The position numbers and the translations under genes were made by a program. Below the pieces are notes generated by a model. That model did not search any database. It worked only from the letters and a program-made list of their open reading frames with translations, and was not told the origin of the DNA. A DNA stretch of 9,106 nucleotides from an uncultured Clostridia bacterium (lineage in GTDB: Bacteria > Bacillota > Clostridia > Oscillospirales > Ruminococcaceae), in assembly GCA_947631585.1 (NCBI GenBank), contig CANRLY010000071.1, positions 1 through 9,106 of the forward strand, given 5' to 3'. Shown piece by piece: positions 1 through 7,243 of the stretch. Every line of letters starts with the position of its first letter. The first letter of the stretch is position 1.

Positions 1-1
1 C

Positions 2-1105
2 TCAGACGAGGAGCTGGACGGAATGTTTCACCTCTGCAAAAGAGAACCCCAGCTTGCCGCCGGTTTCAACGACTGTTATATGCAGCTTATGGCTGAACAG
101 GCTGACAGGGCAAAGATAAGCGAACTCAGAGAACTGCTTTCCGACCAGCTTCTGGCAATGGAAGAAATGCTCACCGATATTTCCGACCGGCTCTCAGGCG
201 TCACCGATGTGGATAGAGAACTTTCCGAAAAGGTAAAAAATTACATATCCAAAAGAGGCGCAGCAAACTGCGAAGTGTGCGTTTACAGCGACCCTTCCCG
301 TATCCGCAAGGTGGAAATTTTTTCTCCTTCGGAAATAAAAGCCGATATGGTAAGATGGACGGTCGAGATAGGCGGAATGATGGACTGCGAACTGGAAATG
401 CCGGTCATTACCTCAGCTGACGGAGTTTACAGACTGTCATTCTGTGAAAGCCCTCTCTATTCAACAGAAAGCGGAGCTTCCCAGTTTGCCGCCAGAGACG
501 GCGACCCCTGCGGCGATACCCTGGAGCGCATATGGCTGACACGTTCGGAATTTGCGGTCATTCTTTCTGATGGAATGGGTACTGGCAAAAGAGCAAGGCT
601 GGATTCTTCGTTCGCTTCGTCTCTCATATCGAGATTCCTGGCGTCGGAGATATCCCCGGAAACTGCTCTCAGGCTGATTAACGCCATACTCAGGGTAAAG
701 GGCTGGGACGAGTCGTTCGCCACGGCTGATATAGCCCTGTTTGACTTGTGTTCCGGAAACGTCCGGTTCATAAAGGCTGGAGCTGCCCCAAGCTATATTC
801 TCCGTGACGAGGTGCTTATCAGGATAGACGGACAGGCGTTCCCGGTGGGGATACTTTCCGAAACTTCCCCTGATTCGTTCGTCTATAAACTGTTTGACGG
901 GGATAGGGTCATTCTGGCTTCAGACGGTATTTCAGAGGATATAATAAGATCTTCCGCCGCCGAACTTAACAGGTGCAGCATGGACCCGCAGAACGCTTCG
1001 GAACTTATAGGCGAGTATGCCAGAACAGGAGTCGGCATACCGTCGCCAGTGCGAAAAAGAGACGATATTTCCGTGTGCGTGGTTGACATTAATATTAATA
1101 AATAA
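2..1105 (+). CDS. spoIIE: SpoIIE-type PP2C serine phosphatase, C-terminal part (5' truncated by window)
   Basis: The reading frame is open from base 2, so the gene begins left of the window; the first ATG at 23 is internal. SpoIIE is a membrane-anchored sporulation phosphatase that dephosphorylates SpoIIAA and so activates sigma-F in the forespore. Counting residues from the Met at 23, about 20-75 form a charged helical segment resembling the SpoIIE linker before the phosphatase domain. The PP2C domain fills about 140-356. Its metal-binding Asp positions are visible: D165 in CGDTLE, D183 in LSDGMGTG, D301 in ASDGISE, and D347/D348 in RKRDDISV. The segment FIKAGAAPSYI also matches SpoIIE. No membrane segments are seen in this part, as expected because they lie at the N-terminus. 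No clear terminator follows the stop codon. SpoIIE is the best call from the linker plus domain; another PP2C/RsbU-type phosphatase is the alternative, since the N-terminus is not visible. Confidence 0.85.
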   Translation, partial: SDEELDGMFHLCKREPQLAAGFNDCYMQLMAEQADRAKISELRELLSDQLLAMEEMLTDISDRLSGVTDVDRELSEKVKNYISKRGAANCEVCVYSDPSRIRKVEIFSPSEIKADMVRWTVEIGGMMDCELEMPVITSADGVYRLSFCESPLYSTESGASQFAARDGDPCGDTLERIWLTRSEFAVILSDGMGTGKRARLDSSFASSLISRFLASEISPETALRLINAILRVKGWDESFATADIALFDLCSGNVRFIKAGAAPSYILRDEVLIRIDGQAFPVGILSETSPDSFVYKLFDGDRVILASDGISEDIIRSSAAELNRCSMDPQNASELIGEYARTGVGIPSPVRKRDDISVCVVDININK

Positions 1106-1151
1106 TGTATCAATATAATATCGTTTCCAGCAACTGCCAATTATCTTTATG

Positions 1152-1178
1152 CGATTTGTGCAAAATATACAAAAATCG
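1152..1178. repeat. Imperfect inverted repeat in AT-rich spoIIE-glgB intergenic region
   Basis: CGATTT (1152-1157) is mirrored by AAATCG (1173-1178). The inner GT/AC pair extends the symmetry if two A residues bulge. It lies about 40 bases upstream of the -35 box of the glgB promoter and is not followed by a T-run, so it does not look like a terminator. It could be an operator or simply a chance palindrome in AT-rich DNA. The rest of 1106-1220 holds nothing I can name. Confidence 0.2.
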
Positions 1179-1220
1179 GTATGTGGATATGTGTATTTAC
1201 TAAAAATATTACAAAAACCC

Positions 1221-1249
1221 TTGCAAAATAATTCAAAAAAGTTTAAAAT
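1221..1249 (+). promoter_or_regulatory. Sigma-A-like promoter for the glg operon
   Basis: TTGCAA at 1221-1226 and TAAAAT at 1244-1249 are separated by exactly 17 bases and sit in A-rich DNA, the typical Bacillota vegetative promoter pattern. Transcription would start near 1256, leaving a leader of about 120 nt before glgB. This is the only convincing promoter I see upstream of glgB, and it makes the operon independent of spoIIE. Confidence 0.65.
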
Positions 1250-1273
1250 AATAATATGCAGAAACGTCATTAC

Positions 1274-1320
1274 GGCAGGAGCCTTTCGCAGGGGACCATA
1301 TTAGCGTGAAAACTCCTGCT
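1274..1320 (+). promoter_or_regulatory. Imperfect long hairpin in the glgB leader (possible attenuator)
   Basis: GGCAGGAG (1274-1281) pairs with CTCCTGCT (1313-1320) through seven Watson-Crick pairs and one G-U pair. A second helix inside it pairs TTTCGC (1284-1289) with GCG(T)GAAA (1304-1311) around one bulged T. The loop is about 14 nt and contains AGGGGACC. Four T residues (1320-1323) follow, so this could be a weak intrinsic terminator in the leader or another cis-acting structure. I tried and failed to match it to known riboswitch consensus motifs. Its function is inferred only from position and pairing. Confidence 0.45.
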
Positions 1321-1378
1321 TTTGGCATGAATGACTTTTTGCAGCATATTGAAAGTAAAAGAAAGGATTGATTAGCGG

Positions 1379-3349
1379 ATGTCTGAAAAGATCGCAAAAG
1401 ACTATGAGATCCCATTATACCTTTTTGCAAAAGGTGAAAATTTCAAAGCGTATGATTTCTTCGGCTCGCATTTTGGCGAGGTTTACGGGAAGAGAGGAGT
1501 ATGGTTCAGAGTTTGGGCGCCTAAAGCCAAGGGCGTTGCTCTGGTGGGCGACTTTAATAACTGGGACGAGAACTCCCATAAAATGTTCCCCATCGGCGAG
1601 ACCGGCTGTTGGGAGATCTTTGTTGAGGGTATAAAGGAATTTGAGATCTATAAATACGCCGTTACCGGGGAGGACGGAAAAGTCAGACTGAAAGCCGACC
1701 CTTACGGCAACTATATGGAAAGAAGTCCGGCTACCGGTTCAAGAGTGTTTTCAGTTGACTGCTATGACTGGCATGATGAAAAGTGGCTCAGTTCCAAGGA
1801 CGGCTTTTATCAGAAACCTGTGAATATCTACGAAGTCCACTTCAATTCCTGGAAACAGAATGAGGACGGGACTTTCTATACATATCTGCAATTTGCAGAT
1901 GAAGTCATACCCTACCTGAAAGATATGGGGTATACCCATATTGAATTTATGCCGCTGGCTGAGTATCCTTTCGAGGGAAGCTGGGGCTATCAGGGAATAG
2001 GCTATTATGCTCCTACTTCCAGATTCGGCAATCCCAGAGACCTTATGGAAATGATAGACAAGTTCCACGAAAACGGTATCGCCGTTATCCTTGACTGGGT
2101 GCCGGCTCATTTCCCGAAAGACGCTCCGGGACTTTACGAGTTTGACGGCACTTGCTGCTATGAATACGAAGACCCTAAGAAGAGAGACCATCTTTCATGG
2201 GGAACAAGAGTGTTCGACTACGGAAAACCGCAGGTGGTGTCTTTCCTTGTGTCAAACGCACTGTATTGGTTCGATAAGTTCCATATAGACGGACTCAGGG
2301 TAGATGCGGTGGCGTCTATGCTGTATCTTGACTACGACAGACATGACGGCGAGTGGACTCCCAATAAGGACGGCGGCAACCAGAACCTTGAGGCGATAGA
2401 ATTTTTCAGGAAACTCAATACGGCAGTGTTTGAAAAGTACCCCGGCGCTATGATGATAGCCGAGGAATCCACCGCCTGGCCTATGGTAACAAAGCCTGCC
2501 GATATAGGTGGTCTTGGCTTTAACTATAAGTGGAATATGGGCTGGATGAACGATATGCTCAAATATATGGCAATGGATCCTATCCATAGGGCGTTCCACC
2601 ATAATATGCTGACTTTCTCCTTCTTCTATGCTTTTTCGGAAAACTTCATACTTCCTATATCACATGATGAGGTCGTGCATGGAAAGGCTTCCCTCATTCA
2701 GAAAATGTGGGGAATGAACGACCAGAAATTCCCGCAGGCAAAGGCGTTTCTGGCGTATATGATGGCGCACCCCGGCAAAAAGCTCATGTTCATGGGAAAC
2801 GAGTTCGCTCAGTTCAGAGAGTGGGACTATGAGAACAGCCTGGAATGGTTCATGCCTGAACAATTTGAAGAACACAGGAATTATCAGCTCTATGTTAAAA
2901 ACCTGAATAAGTTCTATAAAGAACACTCTCAGTTCTGGGAGATAGATTATTCCTGGGAAGGCTTCAGCTGGATCTCAAACGACGACTATAAACAGAGCAT
3001 TATAGTGTTCAGAAGAATGAACACCAAAGGGGACGAGGTCATTGTTGTGTGCAACTTCGTTCCCGTGGGAAGACCGGTGTACAGCTTCGGAGTTCCTTAT
3101 AAGGGAAGCTATACCGAGGCGATGAACTCATCTTCCGCTGACGGCTCTCCTTACCTTAACGGAACTGTTAAGTCCGAACCTGTGCCGATGCACGGCTATG
3201 ACCAGTCCATAACGGTGGAGATACCGCCTTTCTCAGTAATGTACTTTACCGTTAAGAAAGCTCCTGAGAAGAAAGCCGGAAAAAAGACTTCTTCAAAAAA
3301 GACCGGCGCAGCAAAGACATCAAAAAAAGCAAACAATAAAAAATCTTAA
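1379..3349 (+). CDS. glgB: 1,4-alpha-glucan branching enzyme (GH13) with Lys-rich C-terminal tail
   Basis: This cytoplasmic enzyme cleaves alpha-1,4-glucan chains and re-attaches them in alpha-1,6 linkage during glycogen synthesis. The 656-residue protein has an N-terminal CBM48/E-set domain (about 30-125, containing VGDFNNWDE), a GH13 (beta/alpha)8 barrel (about 145-520) and a C-terminal beta domain (about 535-625). The conserved GH13 regions are present: DWVPAHF (239-245), GLRVDA with nucleophile D309, AEES with acid/base E362, and ISHDE with H429/D430. SWGYQGIGYYAPTSRFG (201-217) is typical of branching enzymes. Residues 626-656 form an unusual tail in which 13 of 31 residues are Lys and most others are Ala, Ser, Thr, Gly or Asn. 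The start is the ATG after GAAAGGA (1361-1367) with an 11-nt spacer. It is the first gene of the operon, and glgC follows after 15 nt. Confidence 0.97.
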   Translation: MSEKIAKDYEIPLYLFAKGENFKAYDFFGSHFGEVYGKRGVWFRVWAPKAKGVALVGDFNNWDENSHKMFPIGETGCWEIFVEGIKEFEIYKYAVTGEDGKVRLKADPYGNYMERSPATGSRVFSVDCYDWHDEKWLSSKDGFYQKPVNIYEVHFNSWKQNEDGTFYTYLQFADEVIPYLKDMGYTHIEFMPLAEYPFEGSWGYQGIGYYAPTSRFGNPRDLMEMIDKFHENGIAVILDWVPAHFPKDAPGLYEFDGTCCYEYEDPKKRDHLSWGTRVFDYGKPQVVSFLVSNALYWFDKFHIDGLRVDAVASMLYLDYDRHDGEWTPNKDGGNQNLEAIEFFRKLNTAVFEKYPGAMMIAEESTAWPMVTKPADIGGLGFNYKWNMGWMNDMLKYMAMDPIHRAFHHNMLTFSFFYAFSENFILPISHDEVVHGKASLIQKMWGMNDQKFPQAKAFLAYMMAHPGKKLMFMGNEFAQFREWDYENSLEWFMPEQFEEHRNYQLYVKNLNKFYKEHSQFWEIDYSWEGFSWISNDDYKQSIIVFRRMNTKGDEVIVVCNFVPVGRPVYSFGVPYKGSYTEAMNSSSADGSPYLNGTVKSEPVPMHGYDQSITVEIPPFSVMYFTVKKAPEKKAGKKTSSKKTGAAKTSKKANNKKS

Positions 3350-3364
3350 TATATTGGTGGGTGA

Positions 3365-4573
3365 ATGTTTATGTTCAACAAAAAAGAATGTGTTGCAATG
3401 CTTCTTGCAGGCGGACAGGGAAGCCGTCTGTATGCACTGACCCAGAAGGTGGCTAAACCTGCTGTGCCATATGGAGCAAAATACCGTATAATCGACTTCC
3501 CGCTGTCAAACTGCATAAATTCCGGCATAGATACCGTCGGCGTTCTCACTCAGTATCAGCCTCTGGTACTGAATGAGTATATCGGAAACGGTCAGCCCTG
3601 GGACCTTGACAGGATCCACGGCGGAGTCCATGTGCTTCCTCCTTACCAGAAAGCTTCCGGCGCAGACTGGTATTCCGGTACCGCAAATGCCATCTACCAG
3701 AATATGGAGTTCGTTGACAGGTACGACCCGGAGTATGTTATCATACTTTCCGGCGACCATATCTATAAGATGGATTATAACAAAATGCTTACTTATCATA
3801 AGTCCAAAAACGCCGACGCTACTATCGCTGTTCTTGACGTTCCGCTGGAGGAAGCTTCAAGGTTCGGTATCATGATAACCGACGACGACGATAATATCAT
3901 CGACTTTGAGGAAAAGCCTAAGAACCCTCGTTCAACACTGGCTTCCATGGGTATCTATATCTTTAACTGGGGCAAGCTCAAGTCTTACCTTATCGCTAAT
4001 GAAAACGATAAAGAAGCAAGCAAGGACTTCGGTAAGAATATCATTCCCGATATGAAGAAAGCCGGCGAGAAACTGGTGGCTTACCGCTTTGACGGCTACT
4101 GGAAAGACGTGGGAACTATCGACTCCCTCTGGGAAGCTAATATGGATCTTATCAACCCGAATATCCCCATAGATCTGTACGACCCGGCTTGGAAGATCTA
4201 TTCAAGGAATCCGGTAATGCCTCCTCAGAATATAGGCAAAAACGCTAAGATACAAAATTCTATGGTAACCGAAGGCTGCAACATAGACGGTACTGTTGAC
4301 TTCTCTATGATCTCTGACGGCGTTACCATCGAAGAGGGCGCAAAGGTCACCGACTCGATACTTATGCCCGGCGCTGTCGTAAAGAAAGACGCTATAGTCG
4401 AGTATTCTATCGTTGGTGAAAATTCCGTTATCGGCAGCGGCTGCCATGTGGGAGCAAGACCTGAAGATATGGAATGTCGGGACGATTGGGGCATAGCGGT
4501 AGTAGGCCACGGACTGAATATCTCCGACGGAACTGCTATCCTTCCCAAACAGATCATTTCGGAAGATATGTGA
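3365..4573 (+). CDS. glgC: Glucose-1-phosphate adenylyltransferase, catalytic subunit
   Basis: It makes ADP-glucose and pyrophosphate from ATP and glucose-1-phosphate, the committed step of bacterial glycogen synthesis. The 402-residue protein has an N-terminal nucleotidyltransferase domain and a C-terminal left-handed beta-helix (about 290-385, with hexapeptide-like stretches such as VDFSMISDGVTIEEGAKV). Catalytic motifs are intact: GGQGSRL (16-22), WYSGTANAI (102-110), GDHIYKMDY with D131 (130-138), FEEKP with the glucose-1-phosphate Lys K184, and YWKDVGT with D248. The ATG at 3365 follows GGTGGGTG very closely. A second ATG at 3371 has better spacing (about 10 nt from GGTGG) and gives MFNKKECVAML, so the true start may be two codons later. 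glgD follows 17 nt downstream, fitting a GlgC-GlgD hetero-oligomer. Confidence 0.97.
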   Translation: MFMFNKKECVAMLLAGGQGSRLYALTQKVAKPAVPYGAKYRIIDFPLSNCINSGIDTVGVLTQYQPLVLNEYIGNGQPWDLDRIHGGVHVLPPYQKASGADWYSGTANAIYQNMEFVDRYDPEYVIILSGDHIYKMDYNKMLTYHKSKNADATIAVLDVPLEEASRFGIMITDDDDNIIDFEEKPKNPRSTLASMGIYIFNWGKLKSYLIANENDKEASKDFGKNIIPDMKKAGEKLVAYRFDGYWKDVGTIDSLWEANMDLINPNIPIDLYDPAWKIYSRNPVMPPQNIGKNAKIQNSMVTEGCNIDGTVDFSMISDGVTIEEGAKVTDSILMPGAVVKKDAIVEYSIVGENSVIGSGCHVGARPEDMECRDDWGIAVVGHGLNISDGTAILPKQIISEDM

Positions 4574-4590
4574 GAAAGGGGCGAACGATA

Positions 4591-5718
4591 ATGAATGTAA
4601 ATATGGGAAATGTTCTCGGACTTGTGTTTGCTAATATGCACGACATCACAGTGGGAGACCTGACAAAGTCAAGGACTATGGGTTCTATCCTTTTTGGCGG
4701 AAGATACAGACTTATTGACTTTCCTCTTTCAAATATGGTAAACAGCGGTATCTGCGAAGTTGGAGTTATCACTAAATCCAACTACCAGTCGCTTCTTGAC
4801 CACCTTGGTTCTGCAAGAGAATGGGATCTTTCCAGAAAGAAAGGCGGACTTCACATACTTCCTCCGTTCGGTCACGTTGAGACCGGACTTTACAGAGGCA
4901 GGCTGGAGGCTCTTTACGGCGCACTCAGCTTTATAAAATCCTCTCTTACCGAATATGTGGTGCTCTCTGACTGCGACGTAGTCACAAATATGGACTATAA
5001 ACCGATAGTTGAACAGCACGTTGAAAGCGGAGCTGATATAACTGTCGTTACAACTACAAAAGTAGTTTCTACCGAACAGGCTCTTAACAGTACGGTTTTC
5101 GCTGTTGGCGTAGACGGCAGGATCCACGATGTTCTGGTGCGCTGCCCGATAAGCGGTCAGGCTACCATCAGCCTTAATACCTTTGTAATGAAGAAAGACT
5201 TCCTTATCGACCTTATCCAGACTTCGTTTGCAAGAGGTATGTACAGCTTCGAGCAGGACGTGCTACAGGCAAGAGTTAAGGAACTTAATATCAGATCTTA
5301 CAACTATGATAAGTTCTTCCGCAAGATAGACAATGTTCTTTCTTACTTTAACGCAAACCTTGACCTTATCGATGTTGAAAACTCCAAGGCGCTGTTCCTG
5401 CCTAAGAGACCTATCTACACTAAGGTGCGTGACAATGCTCCGTCCAAATACGGCCTTGACAGCAGCGTGACTAATTCCCTTATCGCAGACGGCTGCGTTA
5501 TCGAGGGTGAAGTTGAGAACTGCGTGCTGTTCAGAGGCGTTAAGATAGGAAAAGGCTCTAAGGTCAAAAATTCTATACTTATGCAGGATACTATTATCGG
5601 CAAGGACTGCGAGATCTCGTATGTCATCACCGATAAGAACGTAAATATTTGCAATAACAGACTGCTTACCAGCTCTGCGGCTTATCCGATGTTCATCGGA
5701 AAGGGCGCATCTGTGTGA
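4591..5718 (+). CDS. glgD: GlgD, non-catalytic/regulatory ADP-glucose pyrophosphorylase subunit
   Basis: This 375-residue paralogue of GlgC is the Bacillota-type partner subunit. In studied relatives it has little or no activity alone and stimulates GlgC in a hetero-oligomer. The fold is shared (GGRYRLIDFPLSNMVNSGI at 36-54; C-terminal beta-helix about 290-360). The catalytic signatures are not: the GGxGxRL nucleotide loop is replaced by VFANMHD (12-18), there is no EKP Lys motif before the SLNTFVM segment, and the YWxDVGT region reads FFRKIDNV (242-249). The start is ATG 4591, preceded by GAAAGGGG (4574-4581). The frame stays open upstream to 4474, but that stretch lies inside glgC and lacks GlgD similarity. 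ATG 4603 (MGNVLG) is a possible alternative start. Confidence 0.94.
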   Translation: MNVNMGNVLGLVFANMHDITVGDLTKSRTMGSILFGGRYRLIDFPLSNMVNSGICEVGVITKSNYQSLLDHLGSAREWDLSRKKGGLHILPPFGHVETGLYRGRLEALYGALSFIKSSLTEYVVLSDCDVVTNMDYKPIVEQHVESGADITVVTTTKVVSTEQALNSTVFAVGVDGRIHDVLVRCPISGQATISLNTFVMKKDFLIDLIQTSFARGMYSFEQDVLQARVKELNIRSYNYDKFFRKIDNVLSYFNANLDLIDVENSKALFLPKRPIYTKVRDNAPSKYGLDSSVTNSLIADGCVIEGEVENCVLFRGVKIGKGSKVKNSILMQDTIIGKDCEISYVITDKNVNICNNRLLTSSAAYPMFIGKGASV

Positions 5719-5730
5719 TCTGAATATCTC

Positions 5731-5768
5731 CGGCAGTCCGGCAGACGCTTGTCAGGACCGGACTGCCG
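5731..5768 (+). terminator. Perfect 11-bp stem-loop between glgD and glgA (weak terminator or processing site)
   Basis: CGGCAGTCCGG (5731-5741) is the exact reverse complement of CCGGACTGCCG (5758-5768), with a 16-nt loop. Only three T residues follow before GATATC, so as an intrinsic terminator it would be leaky. It lies 12 nt after the glgD stop and 40 nt before the glgA start. It could cause partial termination, protect the 3' end of a glgBCD message, or be a cleavage site. No separate promoter for glgA is evident after it, so glgA probably depends on read-through. Confidence 0.55.
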
Positions 5769-5794
5769 TTTGATATCAAAAGATATTTAACGAT

Positions 5795-5811
5795 AGGAGG
5801 AAGTTATTTTG
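5795..5811 (+). promoter_or_regulatory. AGGAGG ribosome binding site fixing a TTG start for glgA
   Basis: AGGAGG at 5795-5800 matches the anti-Shine-Dalgarno sequence well and lies 8 nt before TTG 5809-5811. In-frame stops TAA (5788-5790) and TAG (5794-5796) exclude any start further upstream. The next in-frame Met is about 41 codons in and would delete the conserved SGGL loop. TTG is therefore the only reasonable start. Confidence 0.85.
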
Positions 5812-7224
5812 AACATTTTATATTGCTCCAGTGAGGCTCTTCCTTTTGCAGCTTCAGGCGGACTTGCTGACGTTGCAGGTTCACTGCCGAGAGCTATCAA
5901 CGAAGAGGGCGGACATGAGTGCCGTGTGGTAATGCCTTACTATGGCTCTATCAAGCCTGAGCTTAAAGCAAACTGTAGTTTTCTTACTAATTTCAGCGTT
6001 CCGGTCGCCTGGAGGAATCAGTATTGCGGCGTGTTCACAAGCGTTGTGAACGGCGTTACATACTATCTGCTGGATAATGAATACTATTTCAACAGAAATG
6101 GTCTTTATGGGTTCTATGACGACGCCGAAAGATTTATTTTCTTCTCAAGGGCTATCCTTGAACTGCTCCACTATATCGACTTCAGACCCAACGTGCTGAG
6201 CTGTAACGACTGGCAGACTGCGCTGGTGCCTGTTTACTATGATATTTTCTATCGCTATCAGCCCGGCTATGAGGATATAAAAACTGTATTTACCATTCAC
6301 AATATTGCCTACCAGGGTCGCTATGGAATGGAACTGCTCACAGACCTTATGGGAATACCTCAGTACCATGCGGATATCCTCAGCTATGACGGCGACGTGA
6401 ACTTCATGAAAGGCGCTATAGAGACTGCCGATAAGGTAACTACCGTTTCGCCCACATACGCTCAGGAGATACTCGACCCCTGGTTCTCTCACGGTCTGGA
6501 CAGGATACTTGTCAATAAACAGTATAAGCTTTGCGGCTTCCTGAACGGCATAGACCTTGACGTCTATAACCCTGAAACCGATAAGGCGATAGCTAAAAAC
6601 TTCTCTGCAAAGGATAAGTCCGGAAAGGCTGTCTGCAAACAGAAACTTCTTGAAGAAATGGGAGTTGCCCCGGGAAATGAACCGGTCATCGGTATAGTTA
6701 CAAGATTTGTTTCCCATAAGGGACTTGACCTTGTAAAATATGTATTTGAAGATATAATCAGACTGGGATATAAATTTGCTATACTTGGTTCCGGCGAAAA
6801 GATCTACGAGGACTTCTTCTCTGAGATGAAGTATCGCTATCCTGACAGAGTCGGACTGCGCCTCGGCTTTGTGCCAGACCTTTCAAAGAGGATATATGCC
6901 GGTGCGGATATGTTCCTGATGCCGTCCCAGAGCGAGCCATGCGGACTTGCCCAGATGATCGCACTCAGATACGGAACTATCCCTATCGTCAGAGAGACCG
7001 GCGGTCTTAAAGACAGCATCAAGGACGCAGGCGGCTATGGCGGTAACGGCTTTACTTTCAAAAGCTATAACGCTCACGATATGCTGGACGCCTGTACCAG
7101 AGCAAGATCGCTCTATGATAATCAGGTGGAGTGGGCAAGGCTTGTCAGCAATGCGTTCCTCCAGGACTTCAGCTGGAAACGTTCTGCTCAGCTCTATATA
7201 GGACTTTATACAGATATCCACTGA
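5809..7224 (+). CDS. glgA: Glycogen synthase (ADP-glucose-dependent, GT5)
   Basis: It transfers glucose from ADP-glucose to the non-reducing end of alpha-1,4-glucan in the cytoplasm. The 471-residue length is normal for bacterial GlgA, with two Rossmann-like GT-B domains (about 1-240 and 285-460). Recognisable elements are SGGLADVAGSLP (16-27), NDWQTALVP (133-141), TIHNIAYQG with H164, TRFVSHKGLDL with R299 and K304, and SEPCGLAQM with E376. RETGGLKDS (395-403) is the phosphate-binding turn. These match E. coli H161, R300, K305 and E377. The oddity is residue 15: E. coli has Lys in KTGGL, which contacts ADP-glucose, whereas this protein has Ala (AASGGL). The start is TTG. It is the last gene of the operon and is followed by a strong terminator. 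Confidence 0.96.
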   Translation: MNILYCSSEALPFAASGGLADVAGSLPRAINEEGGHECRVVMPYYGSIKPELKANCSFLTNFSVPVAWRNQYCGVFTSVVNGVTYYLLDNEYYFNRNGLYGFYDDAERFIFFSRAILELLHYIDFRPNVLSCNDWQTALVPVYYDIFYRYQPGYEDIKTVFTIHNIAYQGRYGMELLTDLMGIPQYHADILSYDGDVNFMKGAIETADKVTTVSPTYAQEILDPWFSHGLDRILVNKQYKLCGFLNGIDLDVYNPETDKAIAKNFSAKDKSGKAVCKQKLLEEMGVAPGNEPVIGIVTRFVSHKGLDLVKYVFEDIIRLGYKFAILGSGEKIYEDFFSEMKYRYPDRVGLRLGFVPDLSKRIYAGADMFLMPSQSEPCGLAQMIALRYGTIPIVRETGGLKDSIKDAGGYGGNGFTFKSYNAHDMLDACTRARSLYDNQVEWARLVSNAFLQDFSWKRSAQLYIGLYTDIH

Positions 7225-7243
7225 TACCGATCGGATATTATCG

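Noticed and set aside
1327..1371. Short 14-codon frame (ATG 1327) just before glgB
   Set aside because: It has no ribosome binding site and no distinguishing composition; such frames arise by chance.
1106..1378. Known riboswitch or T-box in the glgB leader
   Set aside because: I looked for T-box (AGGGTGGNACCGCG), TPP, cobalamin, cyclic-di-GMP, glutamine and fluoride consensus segments and found no match. Only an unassigned hairpin is supported.
1106..1378. CcpA cre operator for carbon control of glg
   Set aside because: No stretch fits the cre consensus (WTGNNARCGNWWWCAW) well enough to report.
4474..4590. N-terminal extension of GlgD (open frame from ATG 4474)
   Set aside because: It lies inside the 3' end of glgC in another frame and does not resemble GlgD. 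ATG 4591 has a good ribosome site (GAAAGGGG) and gives the conserved N-terminus.
4591..5718. GlgD as a decayed copy of glgC
   Set aside because: The frame is full length and keeps the GlgD-specific pattern (FANMHD, FPLSNMVNSGI). Loss of catalytic residues is characteristic of the GlgD subfamily, not of a pseudogene.
6145..6717. Minus-strand open frame of 190 codons inside glgA
   Set aside because: It is antisense to strongly conserved glycogen synthase sequence and has no ribosome site or family features, so it is a codon-bias shadow.
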